This document shows positions 1-9,079 of a DNA stretch of 64,000 bases, piece after piece. The stretch covers positions 1-64,000 of the forward strand of contig DATKRB010000009.1 in assembly GCA_035532415.1 (NCBI GenBank), written 5' to 3'. Position numbers and translations under genes: made by a program. This stretch comes from DATKRB01 sp035532415 (GTDB lineage Bacteria > Actinomycetota > Acidimicrobiia > Acidimicrobiales > RAAP-2). The first letter of the stretch is position 1, and every line of letters begins with the position of its first letter. Below the pieces are notes generated by a model. The model did not search any database, was not told where the DNA came from, and saw only the letters and a program-made list of their open reading frames with translations.

Positions 1-92
1 TCGCTCGGCGGGTCGTCGGCCCCGGGCGGGCGACTGAGCTATCGTCCCTGCGCTGCCGAATGGCGAGAGAGCAACGGTGAACGGGAGGGCGG

Positions 93-851
93 ATGTCGGC
101 GCGGTTCGAGGGCAAGGTCGCATTCATCACCGGCGGGGCCATCGGGTTCGGGCGGGCGTTCGGGCGGGCACTGGCCGCACAGGGGGCTGCGGTCGCCATC
201 GCCGACATCGACCTGCCCGGAGCGCAAGAGGAGGCGGATGCGCTACTGGCGTCCGGCCATACCGCTCTCGCCGTCGAATGCGATGTGGCGGACGAGCAGC
301 AGGTCGACCAGGCCGTCGCCTCCGTCGTGAGTGAGCTGGGTGGGGTTGACGTGCTGATCAACAACGCCGGCAAGCACCTCACCAAGTACAACCAGCCGTT
401 CTCGGTCCTGCCCCGCCACGAGGTCAGAGCGCTCTTCGACGTGAACGTCATCGGCGTGGTGAACTGTTCGGTGGCGTGCCGGGACACGATGCGGGCGAGG
501 GGCGGCGGGGCCATCCTCAACATCTCGTCGATCGCCGGCACCGGGAGCACCAGCCCGTACGGCGTCTCCAAGCTCGCGGTCCGCGGCCTGACGATTGCTT
601 TCGCCCACGAGTTCGCCCCGGACTCGATTCGGGTGAACGCGATAGCTCCCGGCCTGATGGCGACCGAGAACGCGCTCGCCGACCTTCCCCAGAGCCTGGT
701 CGAGCACTTCGTCAGCGACCTCCAGCTCGTCCACCGGCTGGGAACGATGGAGGACATCGTCTCCGCGATGCTCTTCTTGTGCTCGGACGAGGCGAGCTTC
801 GTGACCGGGGAGACCCTGAAGGTCAGCGGGGGCTATCCGCTGTCCATCTGA
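93..851 (+). CDS. SDR-family NAD(P)-dependent oxidoreductase
   Basis: A 252-residue classical short-chain dehydrogenase/reductase, probably cytosolic, oxidising or reducing an alcohol/ketone substrate with NAD(P). The cofactor-binding TGxxxGxG motif is at residues 13-20 (TGGAIGFG), NNAG is at 90-93, and the active site is Ser145/146, Tyr156 and Lys160. The Ser-Tyr spacing is two or three residues shorter than usual. A GGGAGG ribosome-binding site lies just before the ATG. It stands alone, convergent with the antiporter gene 27 bases downstream, so the substrate cannot be inferred. The family call is firm. Confidence 0.9.
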   Translation: MSARFEGKVAFITGGAIGFGRAFGRALAAQGAAVAIADIDLPGAQEEADALLASGHTALAVECDVADEQQVDQAVASVVSELGGVDVLINNAGKHLTKYNQPFSVLPRHEVRALFDVNVIGVVNCSVACRDTMRARGGGAILNISSIAGTGSTSPYGVSKLAVRGLTIAFAHEFAPDSIRVNAIAPGLMATENALADLPQSLVEHFVSDLQLVHRLGTMEDIVSAMLFLCSDEASFVTGETLKVSGGYPLSI

Positions 852-878
852 TCTGCGGTACCGGTGGCAGGGTAGCCG

Positions 879-1931
879 TCAACCCCACCAGAACGCTGCT
901 GCGATGACGGCATACAGCCCGATCAGACACGAACCCTCGAGCCAGGTCGACTCTCCATCGAACACCACGACGGCGGTGATCACGGCCGAGCTGATCATGA
1001 CGACCAGCAGTAGTGGAGGCAGCACCAGCGTGAGGCGCGTGCCCCCCAGGAGCGGCGAGACGAGCACCAGCACGGGCATGAGGGCGAGGGCGATCTGAAC
1101 CGGGCTCTGCAAGATCACCGACAGCGCGTAGTCCGGCTTGTTCTTGGCCGCCAGCTGTACTCCCACCACGTTCTCCACCGCGTTCCCCGCGATAGCGACC
1201 ACCACCAGCCCCGCGAACGCCTGTGACATGTGGAGCGTCGAGAGTGCCGGGGTCAGTGCGGTCACGAACCAGTCCGAAACGAACGCGGCGGCGACGCTCG
1301 AAGCGAGCAGGGCCCCCAGCACGAGCGGGATCGGCCACTGCGGGCCGTCGATCTCCGCTGTCGGGGAGACCTGCTTGCTCTTCAGAGCTGCGGGCACCGA
1401 GAGCACGAACACGCCCAGCAAGACCACCGACGCAATGGTCGAGAGGGCCGCCTCGTGGCGAGCCACCGCGACGTGCAGGTGGGCGCTGATGCCCGGGACG
1501 GCGAGGATGGCGACAGCCAGCAGGAGCAGGAGGGCGACGTTCCTGGCATCGTCGGTCGCGAATCGCTGGGTGCCATGACGGACGCCACCGACGACGAATG
1601 CCAGACCGAGGACCAGCAGCACGTTCGCCAGGATCGAGCCCACCAAGGCGCCCTGCACCACCCCGATCAGTCCGGCACGGAGCGCGAAGATCGCGAAGAA
1701 CAGCTCGGGGAGGTTGCCCAGGGCCGACTGCACGACTCCGGTCGCCCCCGGCCCGAAACGGTCGCCCAGTCGGTCCACGCTCCGCCCGACGATGGAAGCC
1801 AGGATCGCAAGGGCCACGGCCGACACGACGAATGGAACCACCGGCCCGGCGGCGACGAAGGCCGTCACGCCACTGAGCGCGGTCGCCACCGTGCCGGCCA
1901 CGAAGAGCCGGATATCGCCGCGCGACACCAC
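879..1931 (-). CDS. Sodium/calcium exchanger family (CaxA-like Ca2+/H+ antiporter)
   Basis: Integral membrane cation antiporter of the Ca2+:cation antiporter superfamily, about 350 residues and 10-11 hydrophobic segments. The two inverted alpha repeats that form the ion site are visible: GNLPELFFA in the first half and GNAVENVVG in the second, each followed by a gap-free membrane stretch typical of CaxA/ChaA proteins. It probably exports Ca2+ or Na+ in exchange for protons. I start it at a GTG at 1931 (family length, GGGAG just upstream); the frame stays open to an upstream start at 2060, but that extension is Arg/Pro/Gly-rich and unlike the family. Confidence 0.85.
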   Translation of the reverse strand: MVSRGDIRLFVAGTVATALSGVTAFVAAGPVVPFVVSAVALAILASIVGRSVDRLGDRFGPGATGVVQSALGNLPELFFAIFALRAGLIGVVQGALVGSILANVLLVLGLAFVVGGVRHGTQRFATDDARNVALLLLLAVAILAVPGISAHLHVAVARHEAALSTIASVVLLGVFVLSVPAALKSKQVSPTAEIDGPQWPIPLVLGALLASSVAAAFVSDWFVTALTPALSTLHMSQAFAGLVVVAIAGNAVENVVGVQLAAKNKPDYALSVILQSPVQIALALMPVLVLVSPLLGGTRLTLVLPPLLLVVMISSAVITAVVVFDGESTWLEGSCLIGLYAVIAAAFWWG

Positions 1932-2309
1932 GCGCTCCCGCCCCGGGACTCCCTCCACGGACACGGAGCGTAACGGGTCGCTCGGGGGAGGTCCCGCTCC
2001 GCCGCCGAAGGCCCGGCCTGATCGGGCGCGCCCAACTGGTGCCGTTGCTGGCGGGAGCACTCCGGGGCGACACGCTCGCCGACTCAGGGGAGCAGGACGT
2101 GACCTCGGCCATCGCCCTGCAGACCAGCGTCCGCCATCTCGGCCTGCCCATCAGGGAAGGACCATCGTTGGGTGTGAGGGCGAACTGCTGTAGGTCGACC
2201 CCGTTGCCGGAATACTCTGACTCGTATTTACCACTGTTCACGAGATAAAATACTGCTCTTACGACTTCTATTCTCAGATAGGCTGGTATCTACCTGTTAA
2301 GCTATACCG
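1932..2309. promoter_or_regulatory. Intergenic region with AT-rich candidate promoter/operator of the molybdate operon
   Basis: This 378-base gap separates the divergent antiporter and binding-protein genes. From about 2216 to 2306 it turns sharply AT-rich against a roughly 70% GC background. Two inverted repeats are visible: GTATTT (2224-2229) with AAATAC (2248-2253), and AGATA (2276-2280) with TATCT (2287-2291), the latter only about 18 bases before the ATG at 2310. TAAAAT (2246-2251) could act as a -10 element. The position fits control by the Mop-domain regulator encoded at 5116-5514. No clear Shine-Dalgarno precedes the ATG. The role is inferred. Confidence 0.4.
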
Positions 2310-3239
2310 ATGGGACCTCACCGTCGGAGCCGGAGCAGCAGCGTTTCGTCGACCCTCCGCCTCCTCGCCTGCGGGACCATCGGCGTCGGCGTGCTCTTCG
2401 CCGCGGTGGTGGTGGCGCCAGGACCCGCGTCAGCGGCGCGCCACGGCAAGGCCTCCGGACCGGTGGACGTCTTGTACGCGGGCTCACTGGTGAACCTGAT
2501 GGAGCTGGGCGTCGGCCCGGCGTACGACAGGGCGACCGGCTACACCTTCAACGGCTTCGCCGCCGGATCGAGTGCCCTGGCCAACGAGATCAAGGGGGGC
2601 ACCCAGCAGGCCGACGTGTTCCTGAGCGCGAGCCCGCAGGTGAACGGCGACCTCGAGGGTCCGGCCAACGGGAACCACGTCTCGTGGTACGCGAGGTTCG
2701 CCACCTCGCCCCTGGTGCTCGGTTACAACAAGAACAGCAGGTTCGCCGCAGACCTGAAGTCGAAACCCTGGTACCGGGTCATCACCGAGCCCGGCTTCCT
2801 CCTCGGGCGCACCGATCCCGCCGTCGACCCCAAGGGGACGCTCGCCGTCGAGGCCCTGAGCCGGGCCGCCGCGACCTACCACGATCCGTCCCTGAACCGG
2901 ATCCGCTCCACCACCACCGGCGTGTTCCCCGAGGAGACGCTGGTCGCTCGGCTCCAGTCCGGGCAGCTCGACGCCGGGTTCTTTTACTCCAGCGAGGCGG
3001 CCGCCGCCCACATCCCGACCATCGGGCTCGAGGGCGTCCACCTCTCCGCCGAGTACACGGTCACGGTGGTCAACGACGCGCCCCATGTCAGGGCGGCCAA
3101 GGCGTTCCTGGCGTTCCTTCTGGGCCCGGCTGGACGATCCCTACTCGAGCGTGGCGGTCTGTCGCTCGCGGCTGCGCCTACGGTCACGGGATCGAAATCG
3201 GTTCCCGATTCCCTGAGGTCGATCCTGCACGTACGGTGA
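2310..3239 (+). CDS. modA: Molybdate/tungstate ABC transporter substrate-binding protein (ModA/WtpA-like)
   Basis: Secreted solute-binding protein of 309 residues. An Arg-rich n-region, a hydrophobic core (about residues 16-36) and a likely signal peptidase site near Ala42 are followed by the LYAGSL motif (55-60) characteristic of WtpA/ModA oxyanion receptors. A later stretch, GAVPG-like in other families, is here replaced by KGTLAVEAL-type sequence typical of WtpA. Its stop codon overlaps the GTG start of the permease-ATPase gene (GTGA at 3236-3239), so the two are translationally coupled. Molybdate versus tungstate specificity cannot be decided by eye. Confidence 0.85.
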   Translation: MGPHRRSRSSSVSSTLRLLACGTIGVGVLFAAVVVAPGPASAARHGKASGPVDVLYAGSLVNLMELGVGPAYDRATGYTFNGFAAGSSALANEIKGGTQQADVFLSASPQVNGDLEGPANGNHVSWYARFATSPLVLGYNKNSRFAADLKSKPWYRVITEPGFLLGRTDPAVDPKGTLAVEALSRAAATYHDPSLNRIRSTTTGVFPEETLVARLQSGQLDAGFFYSSEAAAAHIPTIGLEGVHLSAEYTVTVVNDAPHVRAAKAFLAFLLGPAGRSLLERGGLSLAAAPTVTGSKSVPDSLRSILHVR

Positions 3240-5095
3240 ACCCGCGCACGTCCCTCACGCCGTTGCCGTGGCTGGGCGGGCTGCTCGCGCTCTACCTCGC
3301 CGTTCCCGTCGTCGCATTCGCGATCCGGCTCGCCGGCTCCCACCAACGGGGGTTCGGGACCCCGGGCCTCCTGGGGGCCCTGTACGTCTCCGTCGTCACC
3401 TCGACGATCTCGGTGACGCTGATCGCCGTCCTCGGCATTCCCCTGGCGTACGTGCTCGCCAGGTCGCAGAGCCGGTTGGCGACCTTCGTCGGAGTTGTGG
3501 TGCAACTGCCTCTCGCGATGCCACCGCTGATGAGCGGCATCCTGCTCGTCGAGCTGGTCGGACCGTACACGGCGCTCGGGAAGGCCTTCGGGGGCCATCT
3601 CACCGACTCGATGGTCGGCGTCGTCCTGGCCCAGACGTTCGTGGCGTCACCGTTCCTCGTCGTGACGGCGCGGTCCGCCTTCGCCGCCGTCGACCGGTCG
3701 GTCATGGAGCACGCGGCCACGCTCGGGCACCGGGAACTGGCCAGGTTCCGGCGCGTGAGCCTGCCCATCGCCGGACCGGGGATCAGAGCGGGTCTCGTGC
3801 TGTCCTGGCTTCGCGCCTTCGGGGAGTACGGAGCCACCGTCGTCCTCGCTTACCATCCCTACACCCTGCCGGTCTACACCTACGTGCAGTTCTCGAGCGT
3901 GGGCATACCCACCACCCAGGCCCCCACCGCGCTGGGGCTGATGGTCGCCGCCGCGGTGGCCGCTCTCGGCCGGATCCCGGTGGCGCGGAGGCGAAGGCGG
4001 CCCTCGACCGCCCCGCTACCCCCATCCGTACCGCCTCGGGCGGCTCTCCCCACCCCCGTCGGCTGCGACCTCCACGCCCGGCTGGGGACATTCAGCCTGA
4101 ACGTCGACTACGACGCGACCAGCCCTCGGCTGGCCGTCCTCGGACCATCCGGGTCCGGGAAGTCGGCCTTGCTCCGTTGCCTCGCCGGACTGCTCGGGCC
4201 GCAGGTCGGGCCGGTGTCGTACCGGGCCCAGCCCGTCAACGGGATCCCGGTGGAGGATCGACGGATCGGCTACGTCCCCCAGGGATACGGCCTGATCCCG
4301 CACCTGACCGTTTGGCAGCAGCTCTGCTTCGCCGTCGGGGCCGACGAAGGGGTCGCGGCCCATTGGCTTGCGCGCCTCCACCTCGACGGGCTCGAGAACC
4401 GCCTTCCGAGCGAGCTGTCGGGCGGCCAGCGCCAAAGGGTCGCCCTGGCTCAGTCCCTGACGCGGTCACCGGATCTGCTCCTCCTTGACGAGCCCTTTTC
4501 CGCACTCGATACACCGGTCAGGAGCGAACTGCGCGACGAGCTCCGGCGGCTGCAGCGAGAAGCCGGGCTCTCCACCGTGCTCGTCACGCACGATCCCGAG
4601 GAGGCGGCGTTCCTGGCCGACGAGATCATCGTGCTGGTCGATGGTCGCGTGCTCCAGTCCGGCCCCAAGGGGCGGGTCTTCGCCGAACCCGCGTCACCCG
4701 AGGTAGCCCGTCTGCTCGGGTTCCGCAACCTCTCTCCGGGCGTGGTGCGAAGCTCGGGGCAGGTCCAGCTGGGGAACACCGTCGTCGCCATGGACACCGG
4801 TGCGCTGTCCGTCGGCAGCGAAGTCCTCTGGTGCGTCCGTCCCGAGCAGATCTCCCTGGTCGACGGCGGCCCGTACCGGGCATTGATCGTCGACACCGTC
4901 GATCTCGGCACCGTCACCGACGTCATCCTGAGGGTGGGCGACGACCTCGAGCTGCAGATGCGGGTCCCGGGTCCCCTCGACCTCGTGCCCGGCGCGAGCT
5001 GCCACGTGTCACTCCCCGTGCCGGCCATCCGGGTCTGGCCGGCACGGACCACCTCGGTCCCGGACCGGACGGCCTCGTCGGCACCGAGAGGCTGA
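3236..5095 (+). CDS. Fused molybdate/tungstate ABC transporter permease-ATPase (ModB-ModC fusion)
   Basis: One 619-residue chain joins both cytoplasmic-membrane components of an oxyanion importer. Residues 1 to about 255 are a ModB-type permease with five or six membrane spans and an EAA coupling loop at about 158-185 (HAATLG...LPIAGPGI). A basic linker rich in Arg and Pro leads to a ModC-type ATPase with Walker A at 303-310 (GPSGSGKS), LSGGQ at 394-398 and a DEPFSALD Walker B/D-loop. The last 120 residues look like a TOBE/Mop-type oxyanion-sensing domain. The GTG start overlaps the modA stop. These functions normally sit in two genes; the frame is continuous with no stop between the domains. 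Confidence 0.9.
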   Translation: MNPRTSLTPLPWLGGLLALYLAVPVVAFAIRLAGSHQRGFGTPGLLGALYVSVVTSTISVTLIAVLGIPLAYVLARSQSRLATFVGVVVQLPLAMPPLMSGILLVELVGPYTALGKAFGGHLTDSMVGVVLAQTFVASPFLVVTARSAFAAVDRSVMEHAATLGHRELARFRRVSLPIAGPGIRAGLVLSWLRAFGEYGATVVLAYHPYTLPVYTYVQFSSVGIPTTQAPTALGLMVAAAVAALGRIPVARRRRRPSTAPLPPSVPPRAALPTPVGCDLHARLGTFSLNVDYDATSPRLAVLGPSGSGKSALLRCLAGLLGPQVGPVSYRAQPVNGIPVEDRRIGYVPQGYGLIPHLTVWQQLCFAVGADEGVAAHWLARLHLDGLENRLPSELSGGQRQRVALAQSLTRSPDLLLLDEPFSALDTPVRSELRDELRRLQREAGLSTVLVTHDPEEAAFLADEIIVLVDGRVLQSGPKGRVFAEPASPEVARLLGFRNLSPGVVRSSGQVQLGNTVVAMDTGALSVGSEVLWCVRPEQISLVDGGPYRALIVDTVDLGTVTDVILRVGDDLELQMRVPGPLDLVPGASCHVSLPVPAIRVWPARTTSVPDRTASSAPRG

Positions 5096-5115
5096 GCGGG
5101 CCGGGATGGGCGCAG

Positions 5116-5514
5116 CTACCGGGCGGGGACCTCGACCGAGACGTTCGTCGCCTTCACGACGGCTTCGACGATGACCCCGGGCTCGAGCCCCATGTCGTCC
5201 ACCGCTTCGCTGCTGATGAGCGAGACGATCCGGAACGGGCCCGCCTGCATCTCGACCTGCGCCATGACCCGATCTCGCGTGACCTTGGTGACTATCCCCG
5301 CCAGATGGTTCCGAGCCGACTCGCGTGCCGCGATCAGGGGATCGGGTCCCTGGTAGAGCGACTGGGCGAATTTGGCCAACGCCACCCCGTCGATCCGCCG
5401 CCTCCCGCCGGCGGTCCGAGTGGCTCGAAGCCGGCCGTCGTCGACCCAGCGGCGAACCGTGTCGGGACTCACGCCCAGCACCATCGCCGACTCGCCCACC
5501 CCGTACCCGTCCAT
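5116..5514 (-). CDS. MerR-type HTH / Mop (TOBE) domain transcriptional regulator
   Basis: A 132-residue protein pairing an N-terminal MerR/excisionase-type helix-turn-helix (about residues 1-45, with VSPDTVRRWVDDGRL as the recognition region) with a C-terminal Mop domain (about 65-130) of the kind that binds molybdate or tungstate oxyanions. It lacks the long dimerisation coil of true MerR proteins. It converges on the modBC fusion with 20 bases between the stops, so it most likely senses oxyanion and controls the importer. I chose the ATG at 5514, matching family N-termini; an in-frame ATG at 5565 would add 17 basic residues. Confidence 0.82.
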   Translation of the reverse strand: MDGYGVGESAMVLGVSPDTVRRWVDDGRLRATRTAGGRRRIDGVALAKFAQSLYQGPDPLIAARESARNHLAGIVTKVTRDRVMAQVEMQAGPFRIVSLISSEAVDDMGLEPGVIVEAVVKATNVSVEVPAR

Positions 5515-5672
5515 GGACCGCCGAGCGTACCGGGCGATGCTCCCGCCGGGCCATGCTCCCGCCATATCGCCACGCGGTGCCGGGACTCCTCGCCGGCCCG
5601 CCGACAGGTGACGATCCGCCGGGTCACGTCACGCACACGACACACATGTCACACCCCTGCCACCCTGGTGGC

Positions 5673-5678
5673 TACACT
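5673..5678 (+). promoter_or_regulatory. Candidate -10 element for the PAP2 gene
   Basis: TACACT fits the actinobacterial TANNNT -10 consensus and would start transcription about 35 bases before the ATG at 5715. It is the best match in the 200-base gap; no convincing -35 hexamer is seen. Confidence 0.3.
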
Positions 5679-5714
5679 TCGCCCGGTCAAGCGTGACGGG
5701 ACCCGGGGAGATCG

Positions 5715-6458
5715 ATGGCCGACGCTCATGAGCCGCGACGCCGGAGCGACGACCCGGCCCAGAGCCGGCAGCGGGTGGCCCGGGCACTCGGTGTGCTCGT
5801 GGTGGCGGACGCCGCCATCCTGGCCGCAGCGCTGCTCGTGGGCTTCTTGGTCGTCGGCCGCCACGGTGGCGGGGTGATTCAGGGCTGGGACGGCACCGTC
5901 GGGCACTGGTACCTCCAGCACCGTTGGGCGCTCGTCGGGGTCTCCAAGACAGTGGCCTTCCTCGGGGACGCGCCCGCCCTGGCGGTCATTTCGGCAGTGC
6001 TCACCGTGGTGCTGCTTTTCACCATTCGATCCATCCGGGCCCTCGTCCCGATCGTCGCCTACCTCGGCGCGGAGTTCGTGGTGTTCACCACACGGGCGTT
6101 CATCCACCGTCACCGCCCCTCAACTGCCGTCTACCCGGCGGCGGGGGCCGTCAGGGGCGTGCACGAGACGAGCTACTCCTTCCCATCCGGGCACGCCGTG
6201 GCGGTGACGGCAGTGCTCTTCGCCCTCCTCGGCACGCTCGCGTTGACGCGCCGAACCTGGTGGCCCTGGGCGGTGGCGCTCCTCGCCTCGCTCTTCGTCA
6301 TCGACACCCGGTTGGTGCTCGGCGTGCACTGGTTCAGTGATGTCGTCTTCGGCCTGGTCCTCGGGGCTGCCTGGGGCGCCGTGGTCGCGATGGTCGCCCG
6401 AACGGTGGAATGGTCGGACGTGTCCGCCGCCCTTCGCCGGCGCCCGAAGACAGGGTGA
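5715..6458 (+). CDS. Phosphatase PAP2 family membrane protein
   Basis: A 247-residue integral membrane lipid-phosphate phosphatase of the undecaprenyl-pyrophosphatase/PgpB type. Active-site motifs are in order: RxxxxxxRP at 127-135, PSGH at 157-160, and a third motif TRLVLGVHWFSD supplying the catalytic His and Asp. Five or six hydrophobic helices surround them. A GGGAG lies seven bases before the ATG. It probably dephosphorylates a polyprenyl or phosphatidyl phosphate on the outer face of the membrane. It is monocistronic and convergent with the CoA-transferases. The exact lipid is unknown. Confidence 0.87.
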   Translation: MADAHEPRRRSDDPAQSRQRVARALGVLVVADAAILAAALLVGFLVVGRHGGGVIQGWDGTVGHWYLQHRWALVGVSKTVAFLGDAPALAVISAVLTVVLLFTIRSIRALVPIVAYLGAEFVVFTTRAFIHRHRPSTAVYPAAGAVRGVHETSYSFPSGHAVAVTAVLFALLGTLALTRRTWWPWAVALLASLFVIDTRLVLGVHWFSDVVFGLVLGAAWGAVVAMVARTVEWSDVSAALRRRPKTG

Positions 6459-6486
6459 GGGGGGTTCGGGACCTCGCTTCACCGCC

Positions 6487-7734
6487 TCAGCCCGTTCTCG
6501 GCGGCGCTCCCCCGGGACGATCGGCCGGGGCCTGAAACACGGCATTCGCCTGCTCGAGCAGGCGAAGCTCGTCGTCGCCGATCGCCAACCAGTCCCGGAG
6601 AACGTCCTCGGTGTGCTGGCCCAGCCGAGGCGGGGTCCTCCGGATCCGAGCAGGCGTCCGGCTCAGCCGATGACAGGGGCGCGGGTAGTTGAGCACCCCG
6701 AACTCGGGATGGTCGAGCGGCACCATGAACCCCCGGGAACGGAGTTGGGGATCACGCCAGATGTCCTCGCTGTCCTGCACGGCGGCGACCGCCAAACCCT
6801 CCTTCTGCAGGAGGTGCATCGCCGTATGGGGGCTGCGTTCGGCGACCCACGCGGCGAAGACGGCCTCGAGCTCCGGCCGTCGGGCTGTCGCCTCCCCGGG
6901 GTCCGAGGTCGCCAGGTCCGACCGGTCGAGGTACCGGCAGAGGGTCGCCCAGTCCTCGGCATCCTCGAGCTCTATGGCCACCCAGCGGTCGTGTCCCGTC
7001 GCCGGGAACACGCCCGAGAGCCACGATCCCGGCACGTCGTTGGGGGCGGAGGGGCTGCTCCGTCCGTTCACCAGCGGGTCGAGGTAGAGAGGTGCCATGA
7101 GCGCGGTCATGGTGTCGATCTGGGCCACGTCGAGGTGGACCGGGTCGCCGGTCCGGCGGGCGAACCCGAGGGCGGCGATGATCGCGAGGGCCGACGTCGT
7201 CCCCGCGATGTAGTCCGAGAGGGTTCCGTGCGAGAACCCCCATCCTGCCGTCAGCCCCAGGTAGCCGCAGACGTTGGAGGCATAGGAGCGGTAACCCGCC
7301 CGCGGACCGGTGTGGCCGAAGCCCGACATCGCGAGCATGACGAGCTTGGGGTTGTCCCGTACCAGCTCCTCGAACGAGCAGCCCCAGTTGGCCAGGGTGT
7401 CCCCGGCAAAATTCTCGACCACGACGTCGGCGCTGGCGACCAGGCGGTGGAAGACCGGTCTGGCACCGGGGTTGGCCAGGTCGACCGAAAGGCTCCTTGT
7501 GCTCCGGGACAGCGCCCCGTACATCACGGTGTTCGGTACCCCGGACGGCTCGGTGAACGGCTCCCCGATGGCGTAGGCGGGCATGCGGAGCACCTCGGGG
7601 CGAGACCTGGGCTCAACCTTCACCACGTCGGCCCCGAGCTCGGAGAGCAGGAGGGCGACGGTGTTGCCGGCGACGAACGCGCCGAAGCTGATGACCCGCA
7701 CTCCGTCGAGGGCGAGTGGGGCCGAATCAGACAA
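6487..7734 (-). CDS. CaiB/BaiF family (class III) CoA-transferase
   Basis: About 415 residues, matching the usual 380-420 of formyl-CoA-transferase-like enzymes, which move CoA between carboxylic acids through an aspartyl-CoA intermediate. The N-terminal signature (LALDGVRVISFG...LGADVVKVEPRSRP) and a mid-protein DVAQID segment, near where the catalytic Asp lies, are both present. It overlaps the previous CoA-transferase gene. I chose a TTG at 7734 preceded by AAGG, eight bases inside the upstream gene; the frame also stays open to 7812 with possible GTG/ATG starts. Together with its neighbour it may form a two-subunit or sequential CoA-transfer step. Confidence 0.85.
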   Translation of the reverse strand: MSDSAPLALDGVRVISFGAFVAGNTVALLLSELGADVVKVEPRSRPEVLRMPAYAIGEPFTEPSGVPNTVMYGALSRSTRSLSVDLANPGARPVFHRLVASADVVVENFAGDTLANWGCSFEELVRDNPKLVMLAMSGFGHTGPRAGYRSYASNVCGYLGLTAGWGFSHGTLSDYIAGTTSALAIIAALGFARRTGDPVHLDVAQIDTMTALMAPLYLDPLVNGRSSPSAPNDVPGSWLSGVFPATGHDRWVAIELEDAEDWATLCRYLDRSDLATSDPGEATARRPELEAVFAAWVAERSPHTAMHLLQKEGLAVAAVQDSEDIWRDPQLRSRGFMVPLDHPEFGVLNYPRPCHRLSRTPARIRRTPPRLGQHTEDVLRDWLAIGDDELRLLEQANAVFQAPADRPGGAPPRTG

Positions 7735-8935
7735 GACCTTGCGACTCCCAGCTCCTGAGCTCCCCGGCACCGTGGCCGAGCTCTCGCACGAAGACGTCCG
7801 TATTGTGCTCACCCAACCCCGGGGCCGGTCGGCGCAGCGTGAGCATGCCGGGCGTCGACTTCATAAAGCCCCACGGCAGCGTCACCGTCCCCAGCCCTTC
7901 CTTGGCCGTGGTCACGAACAGGCCCCGGGCGCGGGGTTGGGCGTCATGGAGGAATTCCGCCGGCGTGTACCGGGGACAGCACGGGAGCCCTGCCCGCTGT
8001 CCCTTCTCAAACAGCTCCTCGCGGCTCCGGGTCGCCATCAGGCGCTCGATGATCGTGATCAGACCGTCGAAGAGATCACGACGGACCAAGGGGTCGGCCA
8101 GCGACGGCTCCGACAGCTCCTCGGGGTGATCGAGCATCGTGAGGAAGGCGTCCCAATGGTGCAGCTGATGACTGGCGACCTCAAAGGGTCCGTCGAGGCA
8201 CTGCCAGGTGCCGGTCGGTGGGAACCCGACTCCAGCGGCCCGGCCCCATCCGAACATCGCCTCGACGTCGTAGCGCTCGACGAGGAAGTCCTTCCCGGCC
8301 GCCACCTCGTGCACGGAGAGGTCGATGACCTGACCACCGTGCCTCGGACGGGCCTCCAGCGCGGCCAGAACGGCCAGCGCACCGTGGATCCCCGCCTCGT
8401 CCCACTGCGCCTGGCCGGGAACGGCAACCGGCGGGCCCTCCACGGTCCCGACCCGGTGCATCCCCCCGCCCAGGGCGAACGAGATCAGCGGCGTCGCCCG
8501 AAAGTCTCGCCACGGCCCGGTCAGGCCGAAGGGCGTGATGACGCACACCACCGCGTCGCCGCGTGCCCACCGGGGCAACCCGGAATCCGCGTCGAATCCC
8601 GTCAGCGGAGCACGGCGGCTCGGGGCGAGGACCACCACGTCGGCCGTTCGCCCGAGCTCGGCCAGGAGGTCCATCGCCTCGCTCCGTCCGGTGTGCAGCG
8701 TTATGCCGCGCTTGTTGGCGTGGTACGAGGCGAAGACCAGACTCGCCTCGGGTCCGGTGATGCCATCCCTGAGGGGAGGCCGGCGTCGCATCGGGTCACC
8801 GGACGGCGGCTCGACCTTCACGACCTCGGCGCCGAGATCTGCAAGCAACCGGGTGCAGTACGCACCGAGGGCGCTCGACAAGTCGAGCACCCGGACACCG
8901 TCGAGCGGGCCTCGGTCGGTGTCCGCACCCGTCAT
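7727..8935 (-). CDS. CaiB/BaiF family (class III) CoA-transferase
   Basis: A 402-residue class III CoA-transferase, paralogous to the gene immediately downstream, with the family N-terminus (PLDGVRVLDLSSALGAYC...LGADVVKVEPPSGDP) and a DLSVHE segment that should carry the catalytic Asp. The stop lies inside the next gene, so the two are likely co-translated. I start it at the ATG at 8935 (MTGAD); an in-frame ATG at 8995 would add 20 Arg-rich residues unlike the family. No dehydrogenase or racemase is adjacent, so the acyl substrate remains unknown. Confidence 0.85.
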   Translation of the reverse strand: MTGADTDRGPLDGVRVLDLSSALGAYCTRLLADLGAEVVKVEPPSGDPMRRRPPLRDGITGPEASLVFASYHANKRGITLHTGRSEAMDLLAELGRTADVVVLAPSRRAPLTGFDADSGLPRWARGDAVVCVITPFGLTGPWRDFRATPLISFALGGGMHRVGTVEGPPVAVPGQAQWDEAGIHGALAVLAALEARPRHGGQVIDLSVHEVAAGKDFLVERYDVEAMFGWGRAAGVGFPPTGTWQCLDGPFEVASHQLHHWDAFLTMLDHPEELSEPSLADPLVRRDLFDGLITIIERLMATRSREELFEKGQRAGLPCCPRYTPAEFLHDAQPRARGLFVTTAKEGLGTVTLPWGFMKSTPGMLTLRRPAPGLGEHNTDVFVRELGHGAGELRSWESQGLV

Positions 8936-9079
8936 CTTCGGGTCACTTCGGCCGTCGCACCTTGCTCTGCCCCCCGCTCGCTGGTGCGCCATCACCCCGC
9001 GACCTACCAGCTCAGTCGACCTCGGCGCATGCTACGCACAGACCTCGGCGTGCCGCAATCGGGTCACGGCCCCGTTGCG

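Noticed and set aside
5640..5660. Shared TGTCACACCCC before the PAP2 gene (5647) and RecB-like gene (20944) as a common operator
   Set aside because: Its distance to the candidate -10 elements differs greatly (15 versus 5 bases), and I saw no further copies in a comparable position.
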